From Pleurotus ostreatus/Saccharomyces cerevisiae fusant (taxonomy: Eukaryota > Opisthokonta), in the NCBI GenBank assembly GCA_024196135.1, contig JAMQCK010000718.1, positions 1-17,128 of the forward strand: DNA of 17,128 nucleotides. Direction: 5' to 3'. Shown in pieces: positions 7,839-17,128 of this stretch (its first letter is position 1; the number at the start of each line of letters is the position of its first letter). The notes beneath the pieces are model-generated. The model made no database searches. It had not been told where the DNA came from and saw only the letters and a list, made by a program, of their open reading frames with translations. The position numbers and the translations under genes were made by a program.

Positions 7839-8403
7839 ATTTTCCCAGTGTTAGTTGTGCGAGTGCGAGTGGTGGGCAGGGAGAACGGCTAGTTGGCGCG
7901 GGAAGAAAGGCTCGCTCAGACTCGAGTATACATAGGTGGGTGTAAAGACCAGGAGTCCACGGTGATTGGCCTTTGAGGGAGTGCGAGGACCGTCCGAGGG
8001 TGGTTGCGAAGACCAATTGAGGAAGAGTGCGAGGACCATCTGGCGTGTGCAACGGCCACCTTGGGACACATGGTCGGTGCGAGGACCGTCAGATCCTATT
8101 TTGTGGCAACTCCCAGTCTTTCACGATGATCTCTTTCACGGCGATCCCTTACACGTGTTGCTTCATTTAGTAGGATGTGGGCCTGTGCTCATTGCATTTC
8201 GGCGCGATGGTGACTGCGATATGATGGTGAAGAGCCTCATGTCAGCATCGTCCCGAGCATATTAGTCTGCGATTTCCTGGCCCTCTATATCCGTCCGTAT
8301 ATATAATCCTGCCGTCAACAATCGCCCCGACTCTCTGCACCGCCACTATCATCACACTCACCCCTCTCACCATCCCCTCTCCCTCCTCCTCCACCGCCCA
8401 CTG
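7839..8403. promoter_or_regulatory. Intergenic region with repeats, upstream of second zinc-finger gene
   Basis: These 565 bp hold the promoter of the minus-strand gene starting at 7838 and the 3' flank of the RBR ligase. They contain a degenerate direct repeat (7981-8090) and a TATA-like run at 8299-8307. A plus-strand frame at 7966-8265 translates the repeats (RGPSEGG, then RGPSDP) and has no family resemblance. Confidence 0.5.
7981..8090 (+). repeat. Degenerate direct repeat, about 24-bp period
   Basis: The core gtgcgaggaccrt occurs at 7981, 8027 and 8077. A weaker copy (ttgcgaagaccaat) starts at 8004. Spacings are about 23, 23 and 50, so a fifth, decayed unit may sit near 8050. Units share a core and differ in their second half. 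Confidence 0.6.
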
Positions 8404-10184
8404 TCAATCCACCAAAATAAACCCCTCTGGCTCGGGCCACGGCGCGTGTTCCCACTCGAGGTCCTCCGCCTTGAAGTCGAAGAGCTTGCCGAAGCACTTG
8501 CTCATGGGGTTCGCCGAGAAGTGCTCGTAGGGGTTTTCGGGGCGTAGCCGCGCGCCGCAGCGGTAGCAGAAGTGCTGGGAGCATTTGGAGCAGGTCATCT
8601 GTGGGAGGTGCGTTGGTGCGTGGATTCGTTGTTACAAAAAGGGAGGATGAAGGCGAGCAGTAATCAAAGTAGACGTAGAGCACTTGAAGAGAGGGCCTCA
8701 AAGAAAGAGAGCGCAACAAACCACCCCCACTCACATGATTACACCCCAAGCTCTTCTCCACATTCACCCTGCACCCCGGACACGCCATCGTCGAGTCCTG
8801 TATCCACTTCTGGTTCGCGAGCTCGTTCTCCCATGTCGCGACGAGCTTCGTGATCGTGCCCTTGCCGTACTTGCGCTCGAGGGCGGTGCGGGAGGCGGAG
8901 CCCTCGGGGAGCTCGAGGTACTCGCGCACGATCTTTTCAGACACGGAGATGGGGCAGTGGGTGATGGGGCCGTGCCAGGTGCGTTTGCCTGGGTGGGGGT
9001 TAGCGAGGAGCAAGAGGTGGGTAGGTAAGGAGGCGGGGATGGAGGGGGAAGGATGAGAATGAGGGAGAATGACACATACAAAATGCACAGAAGCAGAAAG
9101 AGCAGGAAGGACAACTGCGAAAGCGATCCCATCCTGAGGACGGGTCGAGGATGTCTTTCGGTTTCGGAATTGCGCGCTGGCAGGTCGCAATGGGGCAGTG
9201 GATGATAGTTGGATCTGCGTTCCCGTGTCAGCATCCCCCTACGGAGCGCCAATCACACCACCACTCACCCTTCTCCAGATCCCTCTTCTCCCTCAACCAC
9301 CGCCACCGCGCCAGCTCCTCCGCCGTCACCACCCTCGCCACCTCCTCTTCCGCCGCCTCCCGGTTATCCTTTACGCACGCCGGGTCCGGGCAACCCACGC
9401 GCCCCACGTCGCCCTCTGCGATGCAGAGCTTCCAGAAGTCCTCTAAGCAGGCGCGGCAGAAGATGTGGTTGCAGGCGAGGCGGAGGCATTTGGCGCCCTT
9501 GAGGGAGGTGAGGCAGACGGCGCAGGGGTAGGAGTTGGAGGAGAACTGGGAGGTGAGTGCGGCGGATTGGTAGGCTTGCAGCTGCGCGAGGAGGGCTGGG
9601 GGTGCGTGGTGGGTGAGTCTGGAGGGGGAAGGAGGTTAGCAAGGATCAGGCACGGAGAGAGGAAGAGAGGGACCTACTCGATATCATCATCACTAGAGGA
9701 AAAGGGTATGCAATCGAGGAACTGACCGCTCTTGATGTGATCGACCCAGTTGTATAGCACACCCTCCTCGGGCTGCCACATGCTCATGAGAGTTTCGTGG
9801 AGGGTCTTGAGATGCGGAAACCACATATTTGTGGAGTGAAGGAAGTTAATCTCCGGGGGGCTTGAAGCTGGGTAGGTCGCGGGCAGCATGATGTGAAGGA
9901 GGATGGGCGGGAGCATAGAGAGCGAGGTAGCGAGCCTCTGTGCGCTGGTACCCGAGGCGACTTCGGGTGGGGCAGAGATGGTAAAGACGCGTGCTGCGGG
10001 TAGCTCGACTGGTATCTCAAGCTTGAGGGTCGCGCCCTCCACAAAGTCCGTGGTCGTGCATTCGGGGTAGATGGACTGAGACGTATGAGCTGGGTGGAAG
10101 CTGCTAAACCATGTGACGCACCTCTAGCACCTCCCATTCCTCCCTCTGCTGTTCCAAACAGCTACCGACATCCTCCTGCGACAT
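8404..10184 (-). CDS. RWD-RING-IBR-RING (RBR) E3 ubiquitin ligase, RNF14/Itt1-like
   Basis: RBR ligases take ubiquitin from an E2 onto a RING2 cysteine before passing it to substrate. RNF14 and yeast Itt1 act in translation quality control. Model (minus strand): 10184-10122, 10075-9678, 9618-9269, 9214-9080, 8988-8735, 8598-8404, giving 464 residues. The RWD domain spans about 1-150 (REEWEVLESIYPE, HIMLPATYPASSPPEI). RING1 is complete: C186, C189, C203, H205, C208, C211, C230, C235. The IBR follows with paired cysteines (CPIATC, CPSCSFCFCAFC) and HGPITHC. RING2 is C385-x2-C388, catalytic C398 in GCNHMTC, C403, C406, C411, C414. The C-terminal tail ends EPEGFILVD. RWD plus RBR is the RNF14 arrangement. 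An in-frame ATG at 10253 would add 23 residues. I prefer 10184 because the family starts close to the RWD helix. The last intron (8734-8599) is long for this window at 136 nt. Confidence 0.92.
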
Positions 10185-10367
10185 GACGATCGAGGGAAAA
10201 GTAGGAATACAGTCGCCGCGGACGGGTGCAAGAGCACCGACCTGATTGGTCATGACGGAGGATGATCATGATTGACGCTGTCCGGATCTCGGGCCGACGT
10301 CCCGCTGCTTGATCGCCGTCCGAAAACTCTTGCACGGCGCGTCGGGGAACAGAGAACGAGCTCTGCA
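10185..10367. promoter_or_regulatory. Shared divergent promoter of the RBR ligase and URB2
   Basis: The start codons of the two divergent genes are 183 bp apart (114 bp if the ligase starts at 10253). No TATA box is evident. Both products concern translation or ribosomes, which makes joint control plausible but unproven. Confidence 0.5.
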
Positions 10368-13300
10368 ATGAGCGCAATCAAGACGGCGCAAGATTTCGTG
10401 CGCGCACTGAAGGCGCCGCATGATCCCCCTTCTGCTGGGCTGCCGAGGAAGGTGCAGATTGCCAGGGAAGGATGGGATGATCAGGCCTTCCATGTTCCCA
10501 ACAAGGCGGAGCTCATTGTGGATTGGCTGCTCGGGCGTTTTCAGAAAGAGAGGAATGAGCAGAGGTGAGTGGGAGACATGCTCTTGGGATAGCCTTGCTG
10601 ACTTTTGCAGTGTAATCCTGGACGTTGAAGCATGGCGCCTTCTGCACGACGTCTGTGCGGGGACACCGAAGTCGGCCCTCATCCCTGTCCTGGGGCGCGC
10701 CAATACCGCGTCAGTCCTGCAGGCGACACTGAAGGCTCTCTGCGAATGCCCCTCCGAGGCTCGCACTAGCGTGCTTGCCATCCTTCGCCATACCTTCCCA
10801 ACAATATGGCCGATCGTCTCCGCGAAGCTCTCCTGCGATGTGCTGCTGGAACTCTTGGGTCACACTCTTCGTGTCACGGCTATAGCTACCTCCGTGGACG
10901 TGGACGCCATCCTTGCGCAGATATCAGCCACATTCACCACATCCCTCGTCCATGCGTCTAACAAGAAAAAGGTCAGTCATGCGACAGTACATTTCCCCCC
11001 TCCTCGTACTCACCACCTCGCAGGTCTACACTACTTTCCTCGATACATATCTAGCGGAATGGCTTCAACGCGTAGTGCCCCTCCACGACGCGAACACCCA
11101 CGTCGTCTTCACCGCCGGCATCGACATCCTCTTCAACCCCGACATACTCAAGCAAGCCACCGAGGACTCTGACCCTGCGGCTCCTCTCTTCGCTGCCCTA
11201 GCGAAGCAGAGCAGGGACCTCGTCCTGATGGCGTTACCGGCGCTATTCTCCGCCTTCACATCCGCCGTCAACGACAACCAGCATGCAATCTTCAGCCAGG
11301 GCTCCTCAAACGCGCCAGCCAGCGCGACGGTGGAGAAAGTCCGCGCCATCAGCATTGGATTCTACGTCGCTTGCGAGGGGTTGCTCAAGGACGCGAATGA
11401 TGTGGCGCTGGCGTGGCACACGAGGAAGGCCTTGCTGGCAATTGTCGAGAAGGAGAGGCTGCTCACGCCGGATACGGAACCCGTGCTACGGCAAATCGCC
11501 GAGGCGGCGATTTTGGCAGTGGCGAAGAGAGGTGTCGGCTCCTGGACGGACGATGCGGTCGAGGTGCTGTCAACTATTTGCCGCATCGACTACGATCTGC
11601 TGGCACCGCATGTGGACCGGCTGCTGCCCTTGCTGGTTACGGTAAGTTCTCATACTTTTTCAGTGGCATTACGACTACTGACAGCATTCGTAGCTGCCTG
11701 CATCGCCCGCAACGACAAGCTTGCTCACCATTCTCCTTGACTATTACTCCAAAACGCGCACGCTGGACACATACGTTGACGCCCTCGCCACCGCTATCCT
11801 TGGTGCAAACCTTACGAGCTCTACCCCCACCGAAACCTACCGCGCCTGCTACTCCGCCCCCATCTTCCAAGCCGCCCATCTCGACCGCCTCGCCGACGCT
11901 ATCTCGAGCTTCGTCACGCCCAGTCAGATCCTTCCGCAGATTGAGACCGCAGTGACCCGCCTGACCGCATTGTGGGACGGGTATCAGTCGACGACAAGCG
12001 AGCGGAAGGAGCCTGCTTCGCCAGACAGTCCGCGCAAACGACGGAAGGTTGAAGCGAGCAGCACGGCATCGCCGTCGAGCGAGAAAGCCACCCGCCTCTC
12101 CCTCCTTTGCGCGCTGCTCTCGGTAGTGGTCACCGCGTTGCCTGTCCGGCTTCTGTCCGTGGATCAGCAGGCGGAGTACAAGACGCATGCGGAGAGCTTG
12201 CGCTCGCTGCTGCAGGCTATCGTCAAGAAATCGTCGAAGGAGGTTCGCAAGGGCGGGGACGCGGCGCGCCGGTCGGCGGAGGTTGCATTGACCGCGGCGT
12301 TGCGGTTCGTGTACGCGTTGGCGGTGGCTAGGACAACAGACGTAGAGCAGGAGACGGGTGATGGAGAGCAGGAGACGGGTGATGGAGAGCAGGAGACGGG
12401 TGATAGACAGCAGGAAGGACCACTGAAGGCCAAGGTCGCGACCGACTTGTTGGGCATTGCCAGCGACACGCGCACGAATCCGGAGTTGGTGCTGGAAATC
12501 GTGAGTCATTTCCTTCTCCTTCGCTTCTTATAGTTGGCACTGTCGCTGACGGGCCATTCCAGCTCCGCATCCTCCTGCTCTCCATGTCCCGGAGGACGTG
12601 CCGAGGGGGTCGACAGGGCTCGTCAGTCGATGCGACATCCGTTCACGAAACCGTCCTCACCTACCTCGGCGCACGTTTCTCAAACTCGGCTGCATGCTGG
12701 GACGGTTATTACCACCACCTCGACTCGAGCAACGCACACCTAGCAATCTTGCACATGCTCTTGCAAAGGTGGCTGCACATCGTCGACTCCACTGCATCGA
12801 CACAACAGCTTGAGCGCTTCGCGGCCATGCTTATGGGCGTAGATATAGATGTCAAGGCGACAGACATCGTAACGGGCATTACGGCGCAGAAGTTGGTCCT
12901 CCAGGCCATGCGCTCGGCACAGTTCTGGGAGATGGGGAATTTGAGGCGTACGTGCTTGTTCTTTTAACCTGATCCCAAGTGGTATTGACGCGATTCGAAC
13001 CTTTTCAGTCGCCATCTTCGCCTACCTCACCACTACCCTCTCCTCCGATTCCGACGGCACCTCCACCGTTCGATGCTTTCACAAGCTTCTGTACTTCCCG
13101 ACGGACTACCTCACGCGTGCGTTCCGCGCGGAGGCGATTGCGAAGGCGGTGCAGGTGGACGTGGCGGTTTGCGAAGGAGGGAAGGATGGCAACGAGAGTG
13201 TAAGAGTACGGGATTTGACCATAATCCGTGTTTTCCTTGGCCGGACGTTCGCGAGTCTGGGATCGGTAGACCTACCAGTATGTGTCTGTTTTGTCCATGT

Positions 13301-15214
13301 TCATCAGAGCAATACTCACGATAGCCTAGCTCGACACCCTCATCGACCATTTGCACAAAATGATCACCGCGCGCGTGTCTTGCGAAGACTCGACATACGC
13401 GGACGCGTCGTTGGACTTGGCGGAGGTGTACTTCAGTACTCTTCTCAAGTCGACAGACGCCGCAGCGGTCGAAGGCTGCGCCAAGGTCGTGCAGGCGCTC
13501 AGCAAATTCAAGGCAAGGGAGCCCACGCGCGACCTGTTGGGCTTGACCCTGATTCGAGTGGTCGATGTACTGATGCGGGGCTTCAGTGCTACGAGGTGAA
13601 CGATGAATGCATTTGCCCCCATGTATCTTTGCTAACAGATTTGTACGTAGCGTTCATCAAGCCGTCCGGGCAGCGCTACAGTCGCTCTTCGACAAGCTGC
13701 AGTCATCCATGCAGAAGCATATCGTCGAGGCGATCAACGCCATTCCCGAACTCGCTTCAATCCACGTCATGGCAGTCTGGACGTCAATTATTTCCCTCGG
13801 AAAGTGGCTCAGCATGGATCTTCGTACGTTCAAAAGACGGATAACACATCAATCACCCTCATTCTTCTTCCAGCTGAGCAAGTGCTCGTCTCTGGTCAGC
13901 CGTTGGCTCGGAAGGTAGCATCCTTGCCTTCGGGATCAGAAGGATGGACCCTCGCGGCGTCAGCGTCGTTGTCGCTCATGTGGGTCGAGCTGTCCTGTGT
14001 GGCTGACGAGGCCAAGCGGTCGCGGCTGGATTTGGCCTTCGCAAGCTACGTTCTATACGTAGCAAGGAGTCACGAGTCAGGTTTGTATCATCTCAATGAA
14101 GTCTCTAATATCCGCTCATTCTCGTTCAGCTGTGGTTGATTTGGATGACTCTGTCTCCACCGCGGTGAAGGCCCTTAATCCCGACGACTATGGCTATGTG
14201 CTCGAGCTGCTGATAGAGGCTTTGAGGGGCAAGCAGCCAGGACCCCCTCTCACTCTGCCCTTACTGCATGCGGCTCGCGTGCTGCTCAATAACTACCCTC
14301 AAAGTACGCGACTTCGCCTTCCTACCATAAAGACTCCGGCTGACCATCAAAACAGACTCCCTCAAGCACACACAAACCTTCGCCAGCGAGTGCATCTCCA
14401 TCTTCAACAACCACGCTGCCTACATCAGCGGCGGGCCGGACGTCATCGTCGAGGTCCTACGCTTCGTCGCCAGCTACTGCACGGACAGGGTATGTCTGTT
14501 CCCCTTTCCAACCTTCCACCACCTCACCCCCTCGCCCAGCCTGCCGCCCTCCGCCAATCCGACCTCCCGCTCATCTTCGCCCTCCTCTCCAACTACCTCC
14601 GCCCCATCCGCCCGGCCACCCCTACCACCGCCTCCGCCGTCTTCCACGCCATCACCACCATCACCGGCGCGCTCATCCGCCTACGCCGCGACCTCCTCAC
14701 TGCGACGCTTCCGCATCTCTCCCTCGTCCTCCGGCAATTGCTCCTCGCCCTTCGGCGTCCGCGACCGCAATTGGGGCGCAGACAGTCCGACGCCCTGGCA
14801 AAGACGTTCCCGAGTTGGATCGATCCCAGGAATCCGTTGGGCGTTGAGGAGGCCGCCGCCCTTGCGAGGGTGCTGGAAGCGCTAACGACGAAGACGATTC
14901 CGAGGACGCACAAGTCCGGCGCCACAAATGCAGGCGACGCTTCAGCCGCAAAAGCCACCTCCCTCGCCCCCGTCTTCTCTCGGCACGCCGCGCCGGTGCT
15001 GGCAGCTTACGCCGATGCCGCGAATGACCCCCTATGCATCACGCCCGCGGAGGTGCGCAAGGCGCTGCAGCCGGGGTTGTTTGCACTGTGCGGGATGCTG
15101 AACGAGCATACGCGAGACGCGATGATGGTGGCGAGCCTGGATGCGGCGGGCAAGGTCACGATGAAGGCCTTGTGGAGAGAGTTCGAGCGGCAGAGGTATG
15201 TCGGGAAGGGCTAG
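10368..15214 (+). CDS. URB2: Urb2/Npa2-type ribosome biogenesis protein
   Basis: Urb2 (Npa2) is a large nucleolar protein of early pre-60S particles needed for 27S pre-rRNA maturation and works with Npa1/Urb1. Model: 10368-10564, 10611-10971, 11024-11641, 11694-12500, 12563-12947, 13009-13277, 13330-13595, 13651-13823, 13874-14080, 14130-14303, 14356-14489, 14540-15214, giving 1421 residues. All eleven introns are 46-62 nt and all keep frame. The protein is almost wholly helical and Leu/Ala-rich, consistent with a repeat solenoid. The assignment rests on the C-terminal domain (about the last 200 residues): SRHAAPVLAAYADA, EVRKALQPGLFALCGMLNEH, and ASLDAAGKVTMKALWREFER match the Urb2 signature in which a terminal Leu-rich helix pair precedes ALFK-type motifs. 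A basic nuclear signal PRKRRKV lies near residue 505, and a small repeat lies at 610-630. The N-terminal start MSAIKTAQDFVRAL is the first ATG giving a family-like helix. The overall sequence is poorly conserved, as is normal for Urb2. Confidence 0.85.
12345..12407 (+). repeat. 21-bp tandem repeat inside URB2
   Basis: Three head-to-tail copies of a 21-base unit encode EQETGDG, EQETGDG and EQETGDR (residues about 610-630), followed by QQEG. The copies are nearly identical in DNA, so the expansion is recent. The unit length is a multiple of three, so copy number can change without breaking the frame. It sits in an acidic, probably disordered loop. Confidence 0.9.
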
Positions 15215-15447
15215 AGTAGGGAAAGGTTTGAGAGGAGGGTCAAGTGGGACTGCGAGCAGCTCTTCGTGAAGCACAGTGCGATGTGGAGCATGTGAATGGA
15301 TAGCAAGGATAGCGATGTGGCTGCTTCTATTGTACTATGTGTACGCAGCGTGATGTTGTACAACCAGTAGTGGATGCTTTCTAACTTCTAAATCCCTGTA
15401 AATGTACACCCATCTAGATGCGCCCATTAGATCGCGACATCATTGTT
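15215..15447. other. Convergent 3' region between URB2 and threonine aldolase
   Basis: These 233 bp hold both 3' ends. No further gene, repeat or clear AATAAA is seen. Confidence 0.5.
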
Positions 15448-17128
15448 TTACTTGGTGAGGTTCTACCCCACAAGTCAGTATAAGAGTGTTCGGCACAATC
15501 CCTCACAACCAACTCACCTTCGGCATCCTCCTCACATACACATCCGTCGGCGCGGACGCCAGGATGTCCGCCGAGGGCACGAAGCCAGCCTGGGCCTTCT
15601 CCTCCTTCAGCGAGCGCACGATGGAGAGGAAGTCCTGCACGGCCTCCGGCGTAGTCTGGATGTGCACAACAAGACGGCTGCCACCGAGGACCAAGGGCTC
15701 CTCCAGCTCGCTCGCTCGATCCGCAATCTCGTCGTACGTCGTACCAATGGGCGCCGGGTCGTAGAACACCATGCACGTCTCCGCGCCGCTCATAATCCTC
15801 ACGCCGATCTCCCGGAGGCCCTCCTCGAGCGTGCGCGCCAGTGCGTGCACCTGCGCGAGCTTGGGGAAATTGTGCGTGAGCGCGTATGCGGCGGCGCCGG
15901 CGAGGACGCCCGTCTGGCGCATGCCGCCGCCGAAGAGCTTGCGGAACCAGCGCGCCTTGCGGATGAAGGGCGCGGGGCCGACGAGGCAGGAGCCAATGGG
16001 AGCACCTGAGAGGGGTGGAGTCAGTACCGAGCTGAACAGGGGCAAGATGCAAGGGGAGTAGAATGCAGCACAAGAACTGGGTGCAAGCAAGGATAGCACA
16101 AGCAGGTAAACTAGACTCACCGAGGCCCTTGCTGAAGCACAGGCTCACGGTGTCGAACGGCGCGCAGAGCTCGGAGACCGTAGACCCCGTCTCGGCGGCG
16201 ACGTGCCATATGCGCGCGCCGTCGAGGTGCATCTTCAGGTCGTTCGCGCGTGCCCACTCGGAGATGGCGATGATCTCTTCCTGCGGGAAGATGGTGCCAT
16301 TGAGCGTGTTCTCGAGCGAGATGACTTTTGTCGGAGCGCTGTATGGAACAAGCAGCCAATAAGTACGTACCGCGGGCAGGAAATAGCTTCACTCACATGT
16401 GTATGTCGTCTGACAGAATAGAGTGCGCCTGAACGTCGGGTAGCGTGAGGTGGTGGCCTGACGGGACGTGTAAGCCGGGGCGAGTTGAAACACAGTCGCA
16501 ATTCGCTCGTACCGTTCGCGGGAATAACAGGCGTCACTGCAGCGCCAGAGTGGAAGCCAGCACCACCGGCCTCGTGCCTGCAGGCGTTCGCGCGTAAGAA
16601 GAGACGAAGCGCAAGACCCGACCGAAGACGTACTTGTAGATATGCGCGCGATGGTCACAGAGGATCGTGTACGGGGGCTGGTGCAGGTGCGTGCGGAGCG
16701 CGATCTGGTTGGACATGGTACCGGAGGGCATGAAGAGCGCGGCCTCCTTCCCGGTGACCTTCGCCATATGCGCCTCTAATGCTCTGGGACATCAAGGGTG
16801 ACACAAACGCGACGGGAAGGGTCTCACAACATGGTCGGCTCGCTGTAGACGTCGTCGCCGAGCGTCGCATTTACGGCGTAGGTGTACATCTCCGGGGTGG
16901 GAACTGGGCGCGGTGAGTGGCGGCATGCGAGGCGCGTACTATCTGCTATCACCTGATATGGTGTCCGCTGGGTGGGCCGTCAGGAGGGGGGCAGAGGAGC
17001 GTACCGAGTCACTTACAAATGAAGGTGCGCCCGATTTCGCGCAACTTTGCGGCATTGTCCTCGAGGTAGCTGGGGGAGATGAGGTCGACCTTGAGTTGGG
17101 CGGCGACGCGGTCGCGCGCGGCGTCGAT
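15448..17128 (-). CDS. GLY1: Threonine aldolase (PLP-dependent), 5' end missing
   Basis: This enzyme splits L-threonine or L-allo-threonine into glycine and acetaldehyde in the cytosol, a main glycine source in fungi. The start lies beyond the right edge. Exons seen (minus strand): 17128-17017, 16967-16953, 16903-16828, 16783-16634, 16577-16513, 16457-16397, 16338-16121, 16005-15518, 15462-15448, giving 399 residues in frame. Motifs in order: FISDTISVPTPEM (the SDT signature, supplied by a 15-nt exon), ATLGDDVYSEPT, SGTMSNQIALRTHL, HRAHIYKHEAGG (His stacking on PLP), APTKVISLENTLNGT, HLDGARIWH (Asp pairing with the PLP nitrogen), and SLCFSKGLGAPIGS with the PLP lysine at visible residue 230. 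WFRKLFGGGMRQTG follows. The C-terminus is uncertain: splicing 15517-15463 gives PKNLTK, while reading through gives PKVSWL with a stop ending at 15503. Whether it prefers the L or L-allo form cannot be read from sequence. Confidence 0.92.
16953..16967 (-). other. 15-nt microexon of the threonine aldolase gene
   Basis: The exon reads CGGACACCATATCAG, between two 49-nt introns with gtaagt/cccag and gtgata/cccag borders. It completes ISDTIS, matching the SDT(V/I)TVPT signature of the enzyme. Skipping it would stay in frame but remove the conserved Asp-Thr. Confidence 0.85.

Noticed and set aside
7966..8265. 99-residue plus-strand frame over the repeat block
   Set aside because: Its apparent internal peptide repeat comes from the DNA repeat. 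It has no family resemblance and no clear promoter.
12345..12407. CRISPR-like array
   Set aside because: The units are directly joined without spacers and lie in frame inside a eukaryotic coding exon.
11637..12509. 290-residue minus-strand frame opposite URB2 exon 4
   Set aside because: Arg-rich antisense shadow. The plus-strand exon fits the spliced Urb2 protein and has normal splice borders.
397..17128. Metabolic or toxin gene cluster, or a bacterial-style defence system
   Set aside because: The genes are mostly conserved eukaryotic housekeeping functions on alternating strands, with no shared pathway, no backbone biosynthetic enzyme and no nuclease or helicase set.

Overview
This window is nuclear DNA from a fungus, almost certainly a mushroom-forming basidiomycete (Agaricomycetes). 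It is GC-rich and gene-dense. The genes are cut by many very short introns, mostly 44-62 nt, with GTRNGT-type donors and YAG acceptors. The predicted proteins (secreted CE16 acetylesterase, Urb2, Sgf11, Pth2, an RNF14/Itt1-type RBR ligase, threonine aldolase) are fungal. I see no rRNA, tRNA, transposon, CRISPR array or bacterial-style operon. All gene models were built by hand from reading frame, splice signals and remembered family motifs, without alignment software.

Layout from left to right: 1-396 is unresolved. 397-1400 (-) is peptidyl-tRNA hydrolase 2 with an N-terminal membrane anchor (9 exons, one of only 6 nt). 1548-3190 (+) is the SAGA deubiquitinase-module subunit Sgf11 (9 exons, one of 11 nt, one GC-AG intron). 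3643-4447 (-) is an unrecognised C2HC zinc-finger protein. 5096-6484 (+) is a secreted SGNH/GDSL carbohydrate esterase of the CE16 type (9 exons). 6717-7838 (-) is a second unrecognised protein with the same C2HC-plus-Trp finger. 8404-10184 (-) is an RWD-RING-IBR-RING E3 ubiquitin ligase (6 exons). 10368-15214 (+) is the ribosome-biogenesis factor Urb2/Npa2 (12 exons). 15448-17128 (-) is threonine aldolase, cut by the right edge (9 exons seen, one of 15 nt).

The genes do not form one pathway. They are housekeeping genes for translation quality control, ribosome assembly, chromatin, ubiquitin and amino-acid metabolism, plus one secreted wood- or hemicellulose-related esterase. They are arranged as divergent pairs sharing short promoters (147 bp between Pth2 and Sgf11; 183 bp between the RBR ligase and Urb2) and convergent pairs with short shared 3' regions.

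The most interesting features are structural. There are three microexons (6, 11 and 15 nt), each restoring a conserved or plausible protein junction. A matching pair of C2HC-W zinc-finger proteins of unknown function lies within one window. There is also a degenerate repeat of about 24 bp upstream of one of them. I did not find a convincing new multi-gene system.
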